This document shows positions 60,731 to 64,000 of a stretch of DNA of 64,000 bases, piece by piece. The notes below the pieces were generated by a model that searched no databases, was not told the origin of the DNA, and worked only from the letters and a program-made list of their open reading frames with translations. Source of the stretch: Lethocerus indicus. Lineage: Eukaryota > Arthropoda > Insecta > Hemiptera > Belostomatidae. The stretch is from NCBI GenBank assembly GCA_019843655.1, contig JACDQD010000006.1:25624246-25688245 (forward strand), written 5' to 3'. Numbering within the stretch: the first letter of the stretch is position 1; every line of letters starts with the position of its first letter. Made by a program: the position numbers and the translations under genes.

Positions 60731-61819
60731 TTGTTATATTTCGTTTAAAGCGGTCCACTATATTGTTGCCAGAGTTACCCAATAAGAAATTTGCGGTTTC
60801 ATGGAGGTTTTGTGTATTTGTGAGTCGATTTCAATTTAAATAATTCTCAAACATCTTCCCAAGCGGTAGTTTACGTTTGAATACAGGTCATATAGTTGTT
60901 TAAGATTTCATCGCGCTCCGCTCGCTTTACGATCGGCGTAAATCAAAGAAACTGTGCTCAGTTCCGGTCGGTCTGAAATGCATTAGTACACGGCGCCCCT
61001 ATCCAACCGATGTTTACGACGGCCATCGCGCTCTCTAATGTCTCTTGTGTCGGCTGAACGAATAAAACATTATTAAATAAGAAAGCCGGCGGTGAATGTT
61101 TAAGTTACTGCCGCCTCATGACTCGTGTCGTGTCACTGTCGCGAGCTCATGCAACGCCGTTCGGCCGTTAATCGATTCCTATTTCGTTTTTGTTTTTTTA
61201 CGGCCTTATTTTATCATTTTTATTACTTTTGTTTATAAAGGTTATTACAGGCTACTTCCTGCCCAAACCATGAGCCCGTGTAAAATTTATTCTATTCAAC
61301 TGCCAATTATTTTTAACTGCCTACCTAATTGCCTAGAAATTTAGTTACACATTGTTGACAACGAAAATATTCTGACTATTAGTTAATTTTATGATTAATT
61401 TATGAATTCAGTTTACTTTAAATTAAAATTTTTCTTCTATTTCTAGATTATTTGGCGTCTAGCTCGGTCGGCAACCAATACAGTCATAAAGTTACTCTTG
61501 CTAAAATTGCTTATATCATGCCGCCCGGCTTTTCGAACGCGGATTCTTTAGAGGTTCCGGCCTCTCGGACTCCTCTCCATTATAACATCATCGTTTGGAC
61601 AAAGGGGCGCGGTTTTAATTCCCCCCTTATTTTTAGGGATCTTCTTGTTTTATTTTTTCTTTTCCTGCCCACCCTATATGTATATTACCGGTCTCCCTTT
61701 TATTATTGTTTCCCCCCCCCCCGAGAAATAATTACATACGGTAGTTAACACGAGAAAGGGGATGGCGGGCGGGATGGAGGGGGGCCGTCCCCGTCGTGAA
61801 ATTAGAGATAGCGGAAGCG

Positions 61820-61825
<6 letters not shown>

Positions 61826-61863
<38 letters not shown>
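61826..61863. repeat. (TC)n microsatellite
   Basis: Long TC run upstream of the first visible zinc-finger exon. Confidence 0.9.
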
Positions 61864-61864
<1 letters not shown>

Positions 61865-64000
61865 AGGAGGCGGCCGAGGGGTTGTCTGAGTGGCGGGCGG
61901 AGGGGAGGACGGCGGTCAAGAACGGAAAAAAAGGGGTTGGGATGTTGGGCTACATAAAGAGACAACGCGGAGAGGTAGCAGGGGATTGTTTCGGAGTAAT
62001 TAGCAGCCCTTCTCGCCGGTTTAACAGATTTTCCCACACCGGTACCGGGGGGACAGAAGGCACACACCACCCCCCTTTGTTTCAAAAACAAATCCGCCGC
62101 TGCCAGCTTTTTCGCCGGGGTGGGGCCCGACCTGTTTTTAATTATCCCTTATGGATACCGAAGAGCGCTGTCGGAATAAAAAGTAGGCTCCTCGGCCGTT
62201 CCAAATGCGAATCGTCCAACTTATTTCTCCCGTTTACAAATGGACGATACGCTCGCCCTAAGCGGTCTAGACTATAAAGGAAAGTGGAGAAAAACAGACA
62301 AGGGGAATCTGTATAACGAGGTGTTTAAATTCGAAGGATCCCAATGACTGTTATGTAGGGATTTTATTTTAACTTCAACTAATATTAAACGGTAATGCTA
62401 AAGTAAGTCGTGATCTCCGCGCTGGCGATTCGAAATTCAAAATCCCGACCGAGTTTTTGGATGAGACGTTACATCGATTATATAAAAAAAGGCCCACCCT
62501 TATATTTCGTCCTGGAAAGGGAGCATTCTCACGCGCGGAATACACTCCCTTGCCGGAGGAAAAGACAGAACAAAAAAAATGTCTCTAGGAAACGTTAACA
62601 CATGGCCCCTCGGAGTTATTAGCATAACGTGTTCCTAAAACAAAGAACAGTTTTAATTCCGTGTCCCTTTTTGTAAAGAGAGCGAGCGAGCGAGAGGAGG
62701 AGGGTTGCTCGGGGCGCGACAGGGGAGGAGGGAGAGAGAAAAAATGAATCCAGAGGACTGGGCAGAAAAAACAATGGGGGCTCATTGTCTTGCGCTGCGA
62801 ATTTGCATATGTATTGTTGTACGCTTCCTTACCTGTACCGGAAGGAGTGAGAGAGAGAGATAGAGATAGAAAGAGACTCCTCTGGGGGAGGGGGAGATCA
62901 CGGAGGATGAGAAAGGAAGAAGGGTAAAACCAGAGAACCGGTTCAGTTACAAAAACTAAATTAATTTTAAGCGCGTCCTTGCATGAATAAAAAAATTATA
63001 CCTGCAGTCGTGCCCTAAAAGTTCATCAGGGGGATAACATTCGTTTAATTTATTCACGTTGTTATAACAATCGGTAGCGCGATGTAAATCATCATTGCGA
63101 TGTTAATGCAATCTTACTGACTGAGTCTAGAGAGTAAGTGTTAATAGAATTAAACACGAATTCTCGATTCTGTGTTCCGGGAATAGTTACAGATTTTGTA
63201 TCAATATTTCCATAACGTAACCTCACGCTGGTCCCGAATTGTAAAGTACCCACTGTATTAAGCTAGGATTAATAGGGTTATACTCTCAGGAATTTCTTTT
63301 GTTTCGGCTAATATTTCATGAATTATTTTTAAATGATATGCCTCGAATAGAATGCGACTCTATTGGAGATGGACATTTTCTTCTAAAATTCGGACGTAAT
63401 TTTTTTACGGAATATAAATTCGCGCAGATGCGGTCCCTTTAAGTGGGGTGGGGTCTGAGTCGGTGGGGAGTGGACATTTCTGAGTGGTGGAGTGGGAGGA
63501 GACTTTTAACTTTTTAAACCGTCGCATTTTCCACCCTTCTCCCACCCGCTCCCTGTTTTCGGTAGGGATTTTTTCCCTTCTATTTTTTTTTTACAACGCG
63601 GCTCCCAAATGTTTTATTACACTTAGCAGTTTAAGAGGAGAGCCGTTGGGGGAGGGGTGGAAAGGACCTCTTGGGGACGCTGTCATCATCAGCAGTACCA
63701 TTCACCCTCCTACCCCTCCTCTAGAGTCACGCGGTAAAACGCACTGAATACTTCATAATTTTCTGTGTCCCCTCCCCCACCCCCTCCACCATTCTGCCAC
63801 CCTCACTCTTTCAACCCCATCGCTCTTCCGACATTTCGGACTTTACGCTCTCTTTTTTTCTTCCTTCTTTTTTTTTATGACCCCTCCCAGCGAGGGCGTC
63901 GTACAGTGTTAAATTGGCTTAATTATTCGGCCCTTCTCGGAGGGGTTGAAAGGAAAGGAAGTGTATATAATCCGACTGCTATATTTACTGGAATCCTGTA

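Larger units (their letters stand above)
58765..64000 (-). other. Upstream intron sequence of the zinc-finger gene
   Basis: The first visible finger exon begins mid-protein, so this stretch must be intron, with missing 5' exons beyond 64000 or not recognised here. I looked for an upstream exon ending in a HTG-type linker on the - strand and found none. It holds a (TC)n tract, homopolymer runs and one 138-codon open frame at 60314. Confidence 0.6.

Noticed and set aside
1..64000. CRISPR arrays, operons, Shine-Dalgarno sites, tRNA or rRNA genes
   Set aside because: The sequence is eukaryotic with spliced genes. The repeats are microsatellites or MITEs, not spacer arrays, and I saw no tRNA cloverleaf or rRNA sequence.

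Overview
This window is eukaryotic nuclear DNA, most likely from an insect. That is inferred from AT-rich intergenic DNA, GT-AG introns, abundant microsatellites and MITEs, and a polyQ/polyA/polyG-rich C2H2 zinc-finger gene of the kind seen in insect neural and developmental regulators. I could not fix the order or species. Three protein-coding genes can be rebuilt exon by exon. (1) HACL1, a 12-exon 2-hydroxyacyl-CoA lyase on the + strand (11720-18646, 566 aa), complete and ending in the peroxisomal signal SKL. (2) Vti1a, a 5-exon Qb-SNARE on the - strand (20941-23246, 220 aa), complete and convergent with HACL1. (3) The 3' part of a large C2H2 zinc-finger transcription factor on the - strand (36095-58764). 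It has five exons plus a candidate 114-nt cassette exon, a 20-kb intron, and upstream exons beyond the window edge.

Layout. 1-8 kb is a cluster of long-arm foldback MITEs of one family; one copy has arms identical over 81 bp, and another copy sits in HACL1 intron 3. 9.1-11.2 kb is an AT-rich tandem duplication interrupted by a different 488-bp MITE with an 8-bp target duplication. 11.7-18.8 kb is HACL1 and 20.9-23.3 kb is Vti1a. 23.6-28.6 kb is AT-rich, with duplicated blocks carrying (AT)n tracts and one isolated 30-nt exon-like island. About 29-36 kb is probably the very long 3' UTR of the zinc-finger gene. 36.1-38.05 kb holds its four 3' coding exons. 38-58.6 kb is its large intron system, full of (TC)n, poly-G and GC-rich stretches. 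It holds one convincing opposite-strand exon-like segment (52114-52202) and the cassette exon (55786-55899). 58.6 kb holds a two-finger exon. 58.8-64 kb is intron or upstream sequence with one unexplained 138-codon open frame.

The genes do not form a pathway. HACL1 cleaves 2-hydroxyacyl-CoAs in peroxisomes (alpha-oxidation), Vti1a is a Golgi/endosome fusion SNARE, and the zinc-finger gene is a nuclear regulator. The most interesting unexplained items are the cassette exon next to an incomplete zinc finger, the antisense exon-like segment, the microexon-like island, and the two independent MITE families.
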